Shown piece by piece: positions 15,708 to 26,800 of a stretch of 64,000 nt of DNA (position 1 is the stretch's first letter; each line of letters opens with the position of its first letter). Where the stretch lies: positions 1-64,000 of the forward strand of contig NZ_FOVD01000007.1 of the NCBI RefSeq assembly GCF_900115055.1, given 5' to 3'. Position numbers and translations under genes: made by a program. The DNA is from Chryseobacterium oleae. GTDB lineage: Bacteria > Bacteroidota > Bacteroidia > Flavobacteriales > Weeksellaceae. A model generated the notes under the pieces. That model was not told the origin of the DNA. It saw only the letters and a list, made by a program, of their open reading frames with translations, and searched no databases.

Positions 15708-18266
15708 TTACTTCTTTTTGGCGGCTGGCTTTTTAGCTGCAGTTGTTTTCTTAGCTGCAGGTTTCTTGGCGGCCGGTTTCTTTTTCTCTGCAAAAGCATT
15801 TTTATCCTGATCCGTGATCCATTTTTTTACCTCATCCAGAGACACATCTTTCAGTTCTTCCGCTTCATATTTGGTGTCGTCTTTTTTCTTCGGAATTTTA
15901 AACATGGCTTTCCCGAATTTTACGAATGGGCCCCATCTTCCGTTTTCAATGGAAATTTTTTCTTTTTCCCATTGCTGGATGTATCGGTTGGCTTCTTTTT
16001 CAAGTTTCGCATCAATCAGTTCATTGATGTCATCCTGAGAAAGATTATCGAAATTGTATTTTTTAGGAACATTGATAAAAAGATCTTTGTATTTGATAAA
16101 AGGTCCGAATCTTCCGGTTCCTTTCGTTACAGGATCTCCTTTGTAAGAAGCAATGGGTGCATCAGCTTTTTTCTTTTCGTTGATGATCTCTTCTGCACGC
16201 GCCTGGCTTACTGAAAGCGGATCTTCTCCTTTTGGAATGCTGATGAATGTTTCGCCCCACTTCACATAAGGTCCGAATCTGCCCACTCCTACAGAAACAG
16301 GCTGTCCGTCAAATGCACTTAGTTCAAACGGCAATTTGAAAAGTTCCAGAGCTTCTGCCAGCGAGATGGTTGCAATATTCTGCCCTGTCATCAGGGAAGC
16401 AAAGATTGGTTTTTCTTCATCTTCCGTTTCTCCGATCTGGATCATGGCTCCGAATCTTCCGATTCTTGCATGAACATTTTTACCGGTCTTAGGATCTACT
16501 CCAAGAAGTCTGTCGCCATTGGCTCTGTCTGCATTTTCTTCTACATCTTCAATTCTCGGGTGGAATTTTGAATAAAAAGTGGTCATCATTTCTTTCCACT
16601 TCTGGTCTCCGTTTGCAATTTCGTCAAAACTTTCTTCTACTCTTGCTGTAAATCCGTAGTCCAGAATTTCTTTGAAGTTATCAGTCAGGAAGTCATTTAC
16701 GACTTCACCGATATCTGTAGGGATGAATTTATTTTTGTCGCCCCCGAATTTTTCTTCGAGAACTTCTTTTTTGATCTTATCGTTTGTAAGAGACATTTTC
16801 ACCACTTCACGGGTCTGAGGATCAATTTCTCTTTTGTCCACATATTCTCTGTTCTGAATGGTCTGAATCGTCGGTGCATAAGTAGATGGACGTCCAATTC
16901 CCAATTCTTCCAGCTTTTTCACCAAACCTGCTTCCGTGTATCTTGCACTTGGTCTCGTGAATTTTTCTGAAGCTGTAATTTTTTTATAACTTAAGATTTC
17001 ACCTACACTTACTTTAGGAAGTAATTTTTCGTTGTTGTCCTCATCATCGTCTTCTGTCTTTACAATTCCGTAAGCTTTTAAGAAACCATCAAAAATGATC
17101 ACCTCGCCCTGTGCTTCAAAATGCTGGGGCAGTGATGCATTTCCTATTTCGATGACCGTTTTCTCAATTTTAGCATTAGCCATCTGAGAAGCCAGTGTTC
17201 TTCTGTATATTAATTGGTATAATCTGTTCAGTTGGGCATCACCGATACTTTTTACAGCAAAATCCGTTGGACGGATCGCTTCGTGAGCTTCCTGTGCCGA
17301 TGCCGATTTTGTGGTATAATTTCTTGGTGAAGAATATTCAGCGCCGTATTCTGATGTAATTTGTTTTTTTGCGCCCTCGATAGCTTCCTGGGAAAGGTTC
17401 ACGGAGTCCGTTCTCATATAGGTAATGTACCCTTCTTCATACAGCCTTTGGGCAAGACGCATGGTGTTGGTTACATTATATCCTAATCTTGATGAAGCTT
17501 CCTGCTGTAGTGTGGAAGTGGTGAACGGTGCAGATGCAGTACGTGTTCCCGGTCTTGTTTCAACATTCAGAACTTTAAATTCTGTTGTCTTTGCTTTTTC
17601 AAGGAATTTCTCTGCGTCTTCTTCTTTCTCGAAGTCTTTTTTAAGTTTGGCAGAAATTTCCTGCTCAGTTTTATTTAAGAAGATCCCGTCCAGTTTAAAG
17701 CTCGCTTTCGGAACAAACTCACGGATCTCTTTTTCTCTTTCTACGATTAATCTCACGGCTACAGACTGTACTCTTCCTGCAGAAAGACCCGGTTTTACTT
17801 TTTTCCAAAGTACCGGAGACATTTCAAAACCTACGATTCTATCCAGAACTCTTCTTGCCTGCTGGGCATTCACAAGATTCTGATCAATATCTCTTGGGTT
17901 TTCAATGGCTTTTAGAATGGCATTTTTAGTAATCTCGTGGAAAACAATTCTTTTTCTGTTTTCAGGCTTTAATTTCAATTCATCTGCAAGGTGCCATGCA
18001 ATAGCTTCCCCTTCACGGTCCTCATCGGAAGCCAGCCATACCATCTCTGCTTTCTTTACTGCGGCCTTTAATTCTGTTACCAGTTTCTTTTTATCAGCCG
18101 AAACTTCGTAATCAGGACTGAAGGTGGCAAGATCTATTCCCATACCTTTTTTCGGAAGGTCACGGATGTGTCCGAAACTCGATTTCACTTCGAAATCCTT
18201 CCCTAAATATTTCTGAATAGTTTTTGCTTTTGCCGGGGACTCTACGATTACTAAATTTTTCGACAT
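15708..18266 (-). CDS. topA: DNA topoisomerase I (type IA)
   Basis: An 852-residue enzyme that relaxes negative supercoils. The Toprim domain opens with NLVIVESPAKAKTIQKYLG and contains the acidic SDEDREGEAIAWH. The catalytic Tyr lies in EGYITYMRTDSVNLS (about residue 290). Instead of zinc fingers, the C-terminus has repeated Topo-C modules (GRFGAMIQIG, GRFGPYVKWG, GRFGPFIKYK, GRWGPFVKFG). The final 20 or so residues are a Lys/Ala/Pro tail like histone H1, which should bind DNA nonspecifically. A TACTTTTG box at 18284-18291 gives a very short leader. Two terminators follow. Confidence 0.98.
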   Translation of the reverse strand: MSKNLVIVESPAKAKTIQKYLGKDFEVKSSFGHIRDLPKKGMGIDLATFSPDYEVSADKKKLVTELKAAVKKAEMVWLASDEDREGEAIAWHLADELKLKPENRKRIVFHEITKNAILKAIENPRDIDQNLVNAQQARRVLDRIVGFEMSPVLWKKVKPGLSAGRVQSVAVRLIVEREKEIREFVPKASFKLDGIFLNKTEQEISAKLKKDFEKEEDAEKFLEKAKTTEFKVLNVETRPGTRTASAPFTTSTLQQEASSRLGYNVTNTMRLAQRLYEEGYITYMRTDSVNLSQEAIEGAKKQITSEYGAEYSSPRNYTTKSASAQEAHEAIRPTDFAVKSIGDAQLNRLYQLIYRRTLASQMANAKIEKTVIEIGNASLPQHFEAQGEVIIFDGFLKAYGIVKTEDDDEDNNEKLLPKVSVGEILSYKKITASEKFTRPSARYTEAGLVKKLEELGIGRPSTYAPTIQTIQNREYVDKREIDPQTREVVKMSLTNDKIKKEVLEEKFGGDKNKFIPTDIGEVVNDFLTDNFKEILDYGFTARVEESFDEIANGDQKWKEMMTTFYSKFHPRIEDVEENADRANGDRLLGVDPKTGKNVHARIGRFGAMIQIGETEDEEKPIFASLMTGQNIATISLAEALELFKLPFELSAFDGQPVSVGVGRFGPYVKWGETFISIPKGEDPLSVSQARAEEIINEKKKADAPIASYKGDPVTKGTGRFGPFIKYKDLFINVPKKYNFDNLSQDDINELIDAKLEKEANRYIQQWEKEKISIENGRWGPFVKFGKAMFKIPKKKDDTKYEAEELKDVSLDEVKKWITDQDKNAFAEKKKPAAKKPAAKKTTAAKKPAAKKK

Positions 18267-18283
18267 TCTAAAAAAATTTTTTG

Positions 18284-18291
18284 CAAAAGTA
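18284..18291 (-). promoter_or_regulatory. -7 promoter box of topA
   Basis: TACTTTTG on the minus strand, 18 bases upstream of the topA start codon, giving a near-leaderless mRNA. No clear TTG is seen at the expected -33 distance. The rest of 18292-18486 shows no gene. Confidence 0.5.
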
Positions 18292-18486
18292 AAGCTTTTT
18301 TATTATATACTTTTTGTTAAAACAGTTTAATTTAATATTTAGATGCGTTTAACAAGCCTCCCCGAGGGCATTTTAATAGATATCAAGTCCTTTAGGGCGT
18401 AGAGTTTACGGCAAAATTTAAACTCAATAAAATAGATGATATAGAATTTTTCATCGGTGTTGATAGATGCAAAGTATATGGAAGAC

Positions 18487-18519
18487 ATAAAAAAGCAGAA
18501 CAGGAAACCCTATTCTGCT
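18487..18519 (-). terminator. Terminator of the T9SS cargo gene
   Basis: Minus-strand hairpin with 11-bp arms at 18494-18504 and 18509-18519 (one G:U pair), four-base loop and T run, 21 bases after the stop codon. Confidence 0.85.
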
Positions 18520-18539
18520 CTGCTATTGCTTTTTTTGTT

Positions 18540-21500
18540 TTACTGTTTAATGATTTTTACAATTTTCTCAGAATTATTGATTCTTACCAAATATATTCCT
18601 GAAGTGAGTGCAGAAAGGTCTGTCTTTCCATTTTCAAACTTGCCGGATCTCACCAGCTGTCCCGACATATTATAGATCTGATAATAGTATCCGTCTTTTT
18701 CCGGTGCATTGATATAAAGGACATCTTTTACCGGATTCGGGAATAAGGTGATTTTATTTTCATTTACTTTTTCTTTTACCTCAGCACTGCTTAAAACGGC
18801 AGCTCCCTTTCCCGAAGCCAAAGCGGTAATCTGCAGTTTCGGAATAGGTCCAGCTTCATTTCCATCGGAATCATATTTCATTCTAACGCATCGGCAGCCC
18901 GTTCCGAAATACGGGTCGTTGTTATCATGGAAAGCGATGAAACGGTTGGATGCAGATGCTGCATCAAATAAAACATTAATGGATCTTCCCAGATAATTGG
19001 CCGCCAAAGCTCCCGTCCATACCCCCGGAAACTGAAAATTCACAGTATTGAAAGTCCCTTGCAGTGACTGATTCGCAAGAACACTTCTGAACCCGCGGGA
19101 TCCTGAATCCGGAAAGTTCCCTACCGTGTATCCGGCACCGTTAAACATATAGCCAATGGTAGATGTTGTAGAAGGATTTCTCACCCTTGTTCCGGAATAA
19201 TCTGTGGCTACACTGTAAAAAGTGGCTGCATTTTTATCTTTTTTATACCATGGCGACTGTCCAAAATCCTGATTCGAAATCAAAGCTGAACTTGTAATAT
19301 CCGGAATTCTCCAGCCTTCAGGACATGGATCAAAGGGAGATTTCTTCCCTCCTCTCCCCCATCGGTCCGGAGCAAGGTTGGGTTCATTCGCCAGCCAGTC
19401 TGTTCCATTGGTATAATTCGGCATGGCACTGTTATAGGAAGCAAAAGAACTCGGAATCATATATATCAGAGGATTTTTAACAGAGTAAGACATCACTTTC
19501 GCCACTTTCTCTGCAGGTCGGTCTGTACTCTGTGCATTTACAGATGCTGCATATGTATTGTAAGGAACAATATAATTTCCCGGCATCGTATTATAAGTCG
19601 CAGGAGTGAGTGTGGTGTAACTCACTGTCCCATTATCTGCTGCCGTTCCTAAAAATATATTATAGGAAGCTCTGTTATCTGCATATTGAAATGTAGGAAT
19701 CGGGTCTTTTCTTCCCCATTGATAATGCATTCCTGTGGAAGCTCTTATTTTGGCAAGCTCAGCAGTAGTAGGACTCAATCCGTTAGCAACCATTGGAAAA
19801 GCATCTGTTGCTCCCAGGTTTCTATCCATAAACTCTGTTTGAAGTACGACATCTGCTTTGTTTACATAATTCACATAATTGACCGCCTCAACTGCCGGAA
19901 GCTCTGTCGTATAATTAAAAGATCCGAGAGCAGAATCCGTGATCCAGATATGCCAGCTCCAGTATACCGGAGATGTAATACTTCCGTTATGAAGTGTTAC
20001 TACAGCATTCCCGCTTTGATTGGCTCTGATTTCCACTGAGATTTTTGAACCGCTGATACTTTGGAGCGAAGAAGGTGAAGGATTAACCACATTTATTTTA
20101 TTGATCAGAGCTGTATTGGTCGTCCACAACACATTTGCTTTTAAGCTGCTAAAACTGGAAGGATTCAGAATTCCCTGATTATTCAGCAATTGGCTCTGTA
20201 CTGAAAAGGCTTTGCTTACAGGGATTTCTACTGTAAAAAGCTGATTATTTTTAACAGCCTGATAGGTATTGGGATTATTGATTCCCTCTCTGTACTCTGC
20301 AGAGGGCGCTAAATATTCAGAAGGAAAATTATATTTATTCACAACATACAGCGGGTCTTTGATGCATCGGCAGCCATTCGCTTCCGAGGTATACATTCCA
20401 GACATCGGCATATAGGTATATCTTCCTTTAATGTTGGGATAAGCAGGATCAGGGATGTCCGGCTGACCTTTGTCGGGGATCATATAAAGCCCTCTGGTAA
20501 TTACTGTTGGAGATCCATCAAAATGCCTGCCCATCGTGGCGGTCCATAAAGCGGTATGATGCTGGTCGGTATACTGTCCTTCATGGGCACTTCTGATTAA
20601 CTGTCCTGTTCCCGGAAAAACACCCATATTGTTTCCACCCACATTCGAAAGATCAAAACCCAGATTGGGATAAATTCTGAATCCGGTCATGAACACAGGA
20701 GCACCGGTATCAGTAGGCTTTATAATGTGATATTTATTCGTTTCAAAAAGATCTTTCCCCATATTGGTTCTGACCCCGAAAGGAGAAAAATCCACCCTGA
20801 TATCATCTGCATAAGACTGAGAGCCTAAATTAGCAACGAGCATGGATGGCACTCTCCATCCGTTCGGGCATGGATCGTAAGGGGATTTGTCTCTGTAGGG
20901 CTGAGCACTGCTGTCATTATTATAATCCTCACTGATTATCCCCTGGGAATTATCAGACCAAAGATTAAGCTCTGAAAGTCTTCCATCGCCCATTTCTGAG
21001 AAACGGCCAAACCAATTGACCGGAAGATTCGGGTTATTATTATAGTACGCCTGGTTATTACTGCCATCTTTATTTACATAGATCAGACTGAGCGGGTTCT
21101 TTACGGACAGTCTTATATTGCCGATCACTTCAGCATTAGCAAACGGGACAAATTTTGTAAGGTTATCGATACTTGCAGCACCGGCAAAGTTCTTCGCTGC
21201 CCTGTGTCTCACTCTCCCCGCGGAACCGGACACTTCATAGAAATCATTTCCTCTTGTTACCAGTGGTGGGATCGGGTCTTTCCGTCCCCACTGATAGAGA
21301 AGTCCTATACTCCTGTTCCAGTCTGAAGAAGTGATAGAGCTGCTCAAAGCGCCGAGATTACGATCCATCCATCCCCAGTCGGAATCGGGAATGGGCTCAA
21401 CGGTTCCGTCGGTCTTCATTCTTGTAATGTTGCTAAAGCTTTTGTAAGTTGATCCGTTACCAGGATCGTCAGTTACCCAGATATGCCAGCTCCAGTAGAT

Positions 21501-21971
21501 CTCTCCGTTGACTCTTAAAGCAATAACGGCATTTCCTTTTTTGGTTTTATTAATGGGAACTTTTATTTTGGCATTCTGATTAGAATCCAGAATCTCGAGG
21601 GAGTAGCCTGTTCCCGATTTGATCAGCCCGTGGGAATCTTCCCACAAGACATCGGCTGTTACTATTCCGGCAGGAATGCCACTGCCTTTAATGTATTTAT
21701 CGTCTGCCCACATGGCGTAAGCTTTCCGCACCGGGATGAGCAGCCCCTCACTGCTTTGACCGGGATCAAAAATATAACTGTTGGGAGCTTTTGTCCAGTC
21801 CGGAGCTATCTCTCTGCTACCAGGTCTCCGTAAGGTATCACCTGTTGACTCTAATCTTTCCGTATGCCTATACGAGGGAGGAATTTCATTTAATTCCCTG
21901 CTATTCATGGAATAGGTACCAATCGACACTAAGCAAAAAATTGCCGCAAAATTTTTAACTAAATTTCTCAT
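18540..21971 (-). CDS. Large T9SS-exported protein with duplicated FISUMP-like module
   Basis: A 1143-residue surface or secreted protein. A signal peptide (about 1-22) leads into two tandem copies of a module of nearly 500 residues. In both copies the same landmarks recur in order: YWSWHIW plus VTD or ITD, MDRNLGA, YQWGRKDPIP, DPCPNGWR or DPCPEGWR, and GCRC. The last two are typical of Fibrobacter-succinogenes-type paralogous (FISUMP) domains. The final ~70 residues (ITLFPNPVKDVLYI to the KIIKQ end) are a type A T9SS sorting domain. Function is unknown; an adhesin or matrix protein is possible. It stands alone between terminators; a TATTTTTG box at 22135-22142 would give a long leader. Confidence 0.85.
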   Translation of the reverse strand: MRNLVKNFAAIFCLVSIGTYSMNSRELNEIPPSYRHTERLESTGDTLRRPGSREIAPDWTKAPNSYIFDPGQSSEGLLIPVRKAYAMWADDKYIKGSGIPAGIVTADVLWEDSHGLIKSGTGYSLEILDSNQNAKIKVPINKTKKGNAVIALRVNGEIYWSWHIWVTDDPGNGSTYKSFSNITRMKTDGTVEPIPDSDWGWMDRNLGALSSSITSSDWNRSIGLLYQWGRKDPIPPLVTRGNDFYEVSGSAGRVRHRAAKNFAGAASIDNLTKFVPFANAEVIGNIRLSVKNPLSLIYVNKDGSNNQAYYNNNPNLPVNWFGRFSEMGDGRLSELNLWSDNSQGIISEDYNNDSSAQPYRDKSPYDPCPNGWRVPSMLVANLGSQSYADDIRVDFSPFGVRTNMGKDLFETNKYHIIKPTDTGAPVFMTGFRIYPNLGFDLSNVGGNNMGVFPGTGQLIRSAHEGQYTDQHHTALWTATMGRHFDGSPTVITRGLYMIPDKGQPDIPDPAYPNIKGRYTYMPMSGMYTSEANGCRCIKDPLYVVNKYNFPSEYLAPSAEYREGINNPNTYQAVKNNQLFTVEIPVSKAFSVQSQLLNNQGILNPSSFSSLKANVLWTTNTALINKINVVNPSPSSLQSISGSKISVEIRANQSGNAVVTLHNGSITSPVYWSWHIWITDSALGSFNYTTELPAVEAVNYVNYVNKADVVLQTEFMDRNLGATDAFPMVANGLSPTTAELAKIRASTGMHYQWGRKDPIPTFQYADNRASYNIFLGTAADNGTVSYTTLTPATYNTMPGNYIVPYNTYAASVNAQSTDRPAEKVAKVMSYSVKNPLIYMIPSSFASYNSAMPNYTNGTDWLANEPNLAPDRWGRGGKKSPFDPCPEGWRIPDITSSALISNQDFGQSPWYKKDKNAATFYSVATDYSGTRVRNPSTTSTIGYMFNGAGYTVGNFPDSGSRGFRSVLANQSLQGTFNTVNFQFPGVWTGALAANYLGRSINVLFDAASASNRFIAFHDNNDPYFGTGCRCVRMKYDSDGNEAGPIPKLQITALASGKGAAVLSSAEVKEKVNENKITLFPNPVKDVLYINAPEKDGYYYQIYNMSGQLVRSGKFENGKTDLSALTSGIYLVRINNSEKIVKIIKQ

Positions 21972-22351
21972 ATCCTTAGACTTGTGTGCCTTTCAGGAAA
22001 TACAACTTTTAAGCCTTCGCCAATAATAAATCATTAATAATATAAATAAGAATTAAATATTCAAATTATATCATTAATAATCAATCAGTAAAAGATTATA
22101 AATACAAAAACGGCACAACTCGTTTCACAAGGAGCAAAAATAAATGATTCAAATGACATATCGGAACCGGGAATTCAAGTTGAATAAATCTTAATAAAAG
22201 AGACAGGAAGCAAGAGGATTTGGCTATTCATTTTTCAACAGCTCCGTCTATTGATAATACTGAAGCGGTCATTGTTTTATACAGAAAAGAAATAACAAAA
22301 AAGACAGCTTCACGGCTGCCTTTTATATAGTATAATGTATAGAGTAAGTCT
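21972..22351. other. 380-nt AT-rich intergenic region
   Basis: It holds the leader of the T9SS cargo gene (minus-strand TATTTTTG at 22135-22142, no clear -33 element) and the terminator of the EpsG-like gene at 22295-22321. An apparent 72-codon frame at 22228-22446 overlaps the EpsG-like 3' end in another frame and is not believed to be a gene. Nothing else is recognised. Confidence 0.5.
22295..22321 (-). terminator. Terminator of the EpsG-like gene
   Basis: Minus-strand hairpin with arms at 22302-22308 and 22315-22321 (one G:U pair) followed by a T run, about 30 bases past the stop codon. Confidence 0.75.
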
Positions 22352-23491
22352 TTAAGGAAGAATATGATTGTTGTAAAGCTCGGTTGTAAATCTACCCACT
22401 TTAATATTGTTAAATGAACAAAAAACAATAATATTAAAAATAACAAGAGCTAAAATAAAGGCATAGATCATTTTCTTCATCCCACTGGACACCACATACA
22501 TAGCATTAGGGATAATAACGAAGGAGAATCCTATAAATGCCCCTACAAGTCTTGATGAAAACACGGGATTATTTCTGAAAATAAAATAAAAACATATTCC
22601 TATTACCGCATAAGCTCTGTGATATTCGTAATATGGATACAGTTCTTTCATCTTCGTATCAAAAGCAAAGAGGAAGAAGGTAAGGATCATCATCATCGCT
22701 TCGGGAATCCCAAAACCTCCGTTCAGTCTTTCTATAGATTCATCCATATAACCGTTCAAGCCTTCCACGAGGACGTTATCAGAAGCCATACCACTTAAGA
22801 AGTCTCCAAATACACGGTATACCTCAAACGGGGAGAGAAATACGGAAACGATGATTAGAAGCAGCATTATGGTTTTACTTAATGGCACACGGGCAAACCA
22901 GTACATCGGAAGAAACAGATAACTGACTGTATGAATCCCTGATGCAATGAATATAAAGAACAGATAATGCCACAACTGCCGCTGCTTGATATACCGTATC
23001 GCAAAATAAACAATAAATGTTGCCAGGTTCTGCCTGATCTGCCCACTTTCCCCTACAAAGAAGTAAGGAACAAACATGAACAGGGTAAATGTAAAGGGAT
23101 AAAATGTATTATCCTCAGTATACTCGACCTTAAAAAAAATGGCGGCAATAGCGACGACCAGGGTGAGGACGTAAAAAGGAGCATCGAAGACGTTCAGCAG
23201 GAGCTTATTCACTAATGTATACAGCCACTCGACATCCAGATGGTCTGAACCCTCCATATGCAGCATCTTCAGAAAGATACTTTCGTAGCTTTTGGTATCT
23301 GAGTAGATGTACAACCCTCTGTAACTTCCGTAATCCGGGCCTACATTGTCACGAAAACCGACCAATATAATGAGATAGACTCCCAAAAACCAAAGCCACT
23401 TTTTATCTACTTTCTTGCCGAAAACTTCCTGTATACTAAAAAAAAGCATATAGACAATCGCCACTATAAAATATGGATGTAATACACTCAT
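22352..23491 (-). CDS. EpsG-family polytopic membrane protein (putative polysaccharide polymerase)
   Basis: A 379-residue integral membrane protein with about ten helices. The N-terminal segment GFRDNVGPDYGSYRGLY matches the EpsG signature (GxRxxVGxDYxxY), a family proposed to polymerise exopolysaccharide repeats by analogy with Wzy. The capsule genes end about 8 kb away and no glycosyltransferase adjoins it, so this is an isolated polymerase candidate, flanked by a T9SS cargo gene and the pigment cluster. A TACTTTTG box at 23702-23709 (minus strand) would give a leader of about 200 bases. Confidence 0.8.
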   Translation of the reverse strand: MSVLHPYFIVAIVYMLFFSIQEVFGKKVDKKWLWFLGVYLIILVGFRDNVGPDYGSYRGLYIYSDTKSYESIFLKMLHMEGSDHLDVEWLYTLVNKLLLNVFDAPFYVLTLVVAIAAIFFKVEYTEDNTFYPFTFTLFMFVPYFFVGESGQIRQNLATFIVYFAIRYIKQRQLWHYLFFIFIASGIHTVSYLFLPMYWFARVPLSKTIMLLLIIVSVFLSPFEVYRVFGDFLSGMASDNVLVEGLNGYMDESIERLNGGFGIPEAMMMILTFFLFAFDTKMKELYPYYEYHRAYAVIGICFYFIFRNNPVFSSRLVGAFIGFSFVIIPNAMYVVSSGMKKMIYAFILALVIFNIIVFCSFNNIKVGRFTTELYNNHILP

Positions 23492-23825
23492 GCTAGTTGT
23501 AGGTTTTGTTTAACCGGTGCAGGGTGCACAAGGAGGCTCCAAATCTGTAATAAGATAAGAAATATAGTAGAAAAGGGAATACTATTGGGAATAGAAATCC
23601 GTCTATTTTTTCATCATTTTTTTTCAACATATCTAAAACAGATTCTTATTTCTTTAATAATAATATGGGTTTAAAATATATTTCTTGAAAGGGAACTTTT
23701 GCAAAAGTAGAATATTTTTTTATTCTGCCTAGAATATTTTGTTGATTTTCAGACAAAACTTATAGCCCAAATGTTTTGAACTAATGTTGAAAAAATTAAA
23801 TTTGCAGACTTGATTTCACCATATA
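23492..23825. promoter_or_regulatory. Divergent promoter region opening the flexirubin + arm
   Basis: A 334-base gene-free region. On the plus strand, TTG at 23776-23778 and TAAATTTG at 23797-23804 (18-base spacing) form a near-ideal flavobacterial promoter 22 bases ahead of the MMPL-fusion start codon. On the minus strand TACTTTTG at 23702-23709 faces the EpsG-like gene. No operator repeat is obvious. Confidence 0.75.
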
Positions 23826-26800
23826 ATGCATCGCTTTTTTATTTTTTTATATTATCTCATCTCTAAAAACAGGGTCCTTTCTGCTCTTATTGCTATTGGA
23901 ACTGCTCTTTTATGCGGATTTTTTGCTTCAAAAATTAATTTTGAAGAGGATATCAACCAGATAATTCCTAAAAATGAAAAATCGGATCTTACGGCAAAAG
24001 TTCTCAAACAGCTGAATTTTTCGGACAAGATCATCGTGATTATAGAAAATAAGTCCAAAGAAGATAATTTTCAGCTATCCGAGACCGCTGATACTTTTCT
24101 GCAGAAAGTGGAACCTTTGAAGAAATACATCGGTTCTGTTCAGGGAAAGGTAAATGACAGTGAAATTTCGGAAACATTTGATTTTGTGAATCAGAATCTC
24201 CCTTTGTTCCTTGATGAAAACGATTATAAGGAAATTGAAAGAAAACTTCAGAAAGACAGCATTTCAAAACAGGTAGAAAACAATTATGTATCTCTGGTTT
24301 CGCCTACGAGTCTTGTGACAAAAGAGTTTATCAAAAAAGATCCGTTGGGGATCACCTATTTAGGGATTAAGAAACTAAATGCCTTAAACATCAGTAAAGA
24401 TTTCAAGCTTGAAGATAATTACATCGTCACCAAAGACGGGAAAAACCTTCTCCTCTTCATTGAACCGAAGAATAAAAGCAATGACACCAAGGGTAATGAA
24501 GTCTTTGTCAATCAGCTTAACGAGATAAAAGACGGTATCAACAAACAGTTCAAAGGGAAAACAGAACTCAGCTATTTCGGCTCTCCGGTGATTGCTGTGG
24601 CGAATGCACAACAGATCAAAAAGGACATCCAGAATACGGTCATGATCTCAATGACGGTGCTATTGGTCCTGCTTATCTATTATTTCCGGAACTTTTTCAC
24701 TCCGATCATTGTATTTCTCCCGACTGTATTTTCTGTGCTTCTCGCGCTGTTGATTCTTTATTTTATTAAAGATAAAATTTCCGCTATTTCTTTAAGTGTA
24801 GGGGCTATCCTTATCGGGATCACGATAGATTATGCTCTTCATATTCTTACCCATTATAAGCATAACAACAATATCGAAGAACTTTACAAAGAGATCACCC
24901 AGCCTATCGTCCTGAGTAGCGCTACAACAGCCGTTTCTTTTCTGTGTCTGGTATTTGTACGTTCTGAAGCGTTGAAAGATCTGGGTCTTTTTGCTGCCAT
25001 TACTGTTATTTTATCTTCCATCACGGCATTGATCATCGTCCCTCAGTTGTATAAACCCAAGCAGAAAGAAGAACATCAAAGCTCCAATTTTATAGACAAG
25101 ATAGGGTCTTATCCTTATGAAAAAAACAAACCTCTGATTATAGGCTGTTCTATCATCATCGTGGCCTGCCTGTTTGGTTTCAGGCATGTAGGATTTAATG
25201 AAGATATCGGAGACCTTAATTATATTCCCAAAGATTTAAAGATAAGTGAAGCCAAGCTGCAGAAGCTTTCCGACATCACATCCAAATCTATTTACACCAT
25301 TTCTTACGGTGATTCTGAAGAAGAAGCCCTGGCAAGAAACTCCCGCCTGAGCAATTTCCTTGAAAAAGAAAAAAAGGAAGGGAAAATTCTGAGCTACAGT
25401 TCTCTCGGAAATGTTGTTCTTTCTGAAAAGGATCAGAAGCAAAGGATTGAAACCTGGAAGAAATTCTGGGATGCAGATAAAAAGAACCGCACAGTTTCCG
25501 AACTGGTGAGCAGTGGAAATCAATTCGGGTTTAACAGCAGTGCTTTTGATACTTTCAATGAAGTTTTAAATAAAAATTACACGGAGTTAAGTCTCAAAGA
25601 CTACGAAAAAGTAAAAGCATTACAGATCTCTGAATTCCTGAGCAATGAAAACGGTTTTTACACGGTTTCCAATGTGGTTAAAGTAGATGAGAAAAAGAGG
25701 GACAACTTCATAAAAGATGTTGAAAAACATCATGACGCACTGGCCATCGACCGCCAGCAGATGAACGAAAACTTTTTGGGATTACTGAAAAGAGATTTCA
25801 GTACGCTGATCAATTATTCCCTTCTGGCCATTGTTTTAACGATTATTGTTTTCTTCAGAAATTTTGAGCTTACCGTTCTTACGATGTTTCCTATTGTACT
25901 GACCGGAGTTGTAACGGCTGGGATTCTGTATTTCCTCGGATTGGAATTAAATATTTTCAGTACCGTGGTTTGTACTCTGGTATTCGGTGTGGGTGATGAC
26001 TTCAGTATTTTCCTTACGAAGGCGATGCAGAAAGAACATACCACCGGGAAAAACGAACTTCCGACTTACAGAACCTCCATTATTCTGGCGGTTTTCACAA
26101 CGATATTATCCATCGGTTCTCTGATCTTTGCGAAACATCCGGCCTTACATTCACTGGCGCTGGTTGCCCTGATCGGGATGTTTTCCGTGATTATTATTAC
26201 CTCAACGCTTTATCCGTTCTGGTTTAGATTACTGATTACGAACAGAGCTAAAAAAGGGCTTTCTCCTATCACGTTCAGACTGTTCTTAAGATGCATCATT
26301 TCCTTCTTTTATTATGGATTGGGAGGATTGATCTTTTCACTGATCGGAAGTGTCTTTGTCAAAAGATCAAAAGGGAAAACCTTAGATATTATTAAATTAA
26401 TTTTAGCTAAATTTCTAACATCGGTACTGCACATCAGTCCTTTTGTAAGAAAAAGAGTCATAAAAAATCAGGCAGAAGATTTCAGCAAACCGGCGGTGAT
26501 CATTGCCAACCACACTTCTTTCCTGGACACACTAGCCATCGCCATGGCAACGCATAAGATTATTTATCTGGTGAATGACTGGGTGTACGATTCTCCGGTT
26601 TTCGGAAAACTGGTAAGAGCACTTGGTTTCTATCCGGTTTCTCAGGGAATAGAAAATGGTATGGAAAAGTTGAAAGAAAAAATTGATCAGGGATATTCGC
26701 TGGTTGTTTTTCCCGAAGCGGAACGTTCTTACACGAATGATGTAAAAAGATTCCACAAAGGAGCCTTTTATCTTGCAGAACAGTTCGGACTGGATATTCT

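Noticed and set aside
22228..22446. 72-codon open frame antiparallel in setting to the EpsG-like gene end
   Set aside because: Same strand but different frame overlapping the EpsG-like 3' end and spanning its terminator; no motif or start context supports it.
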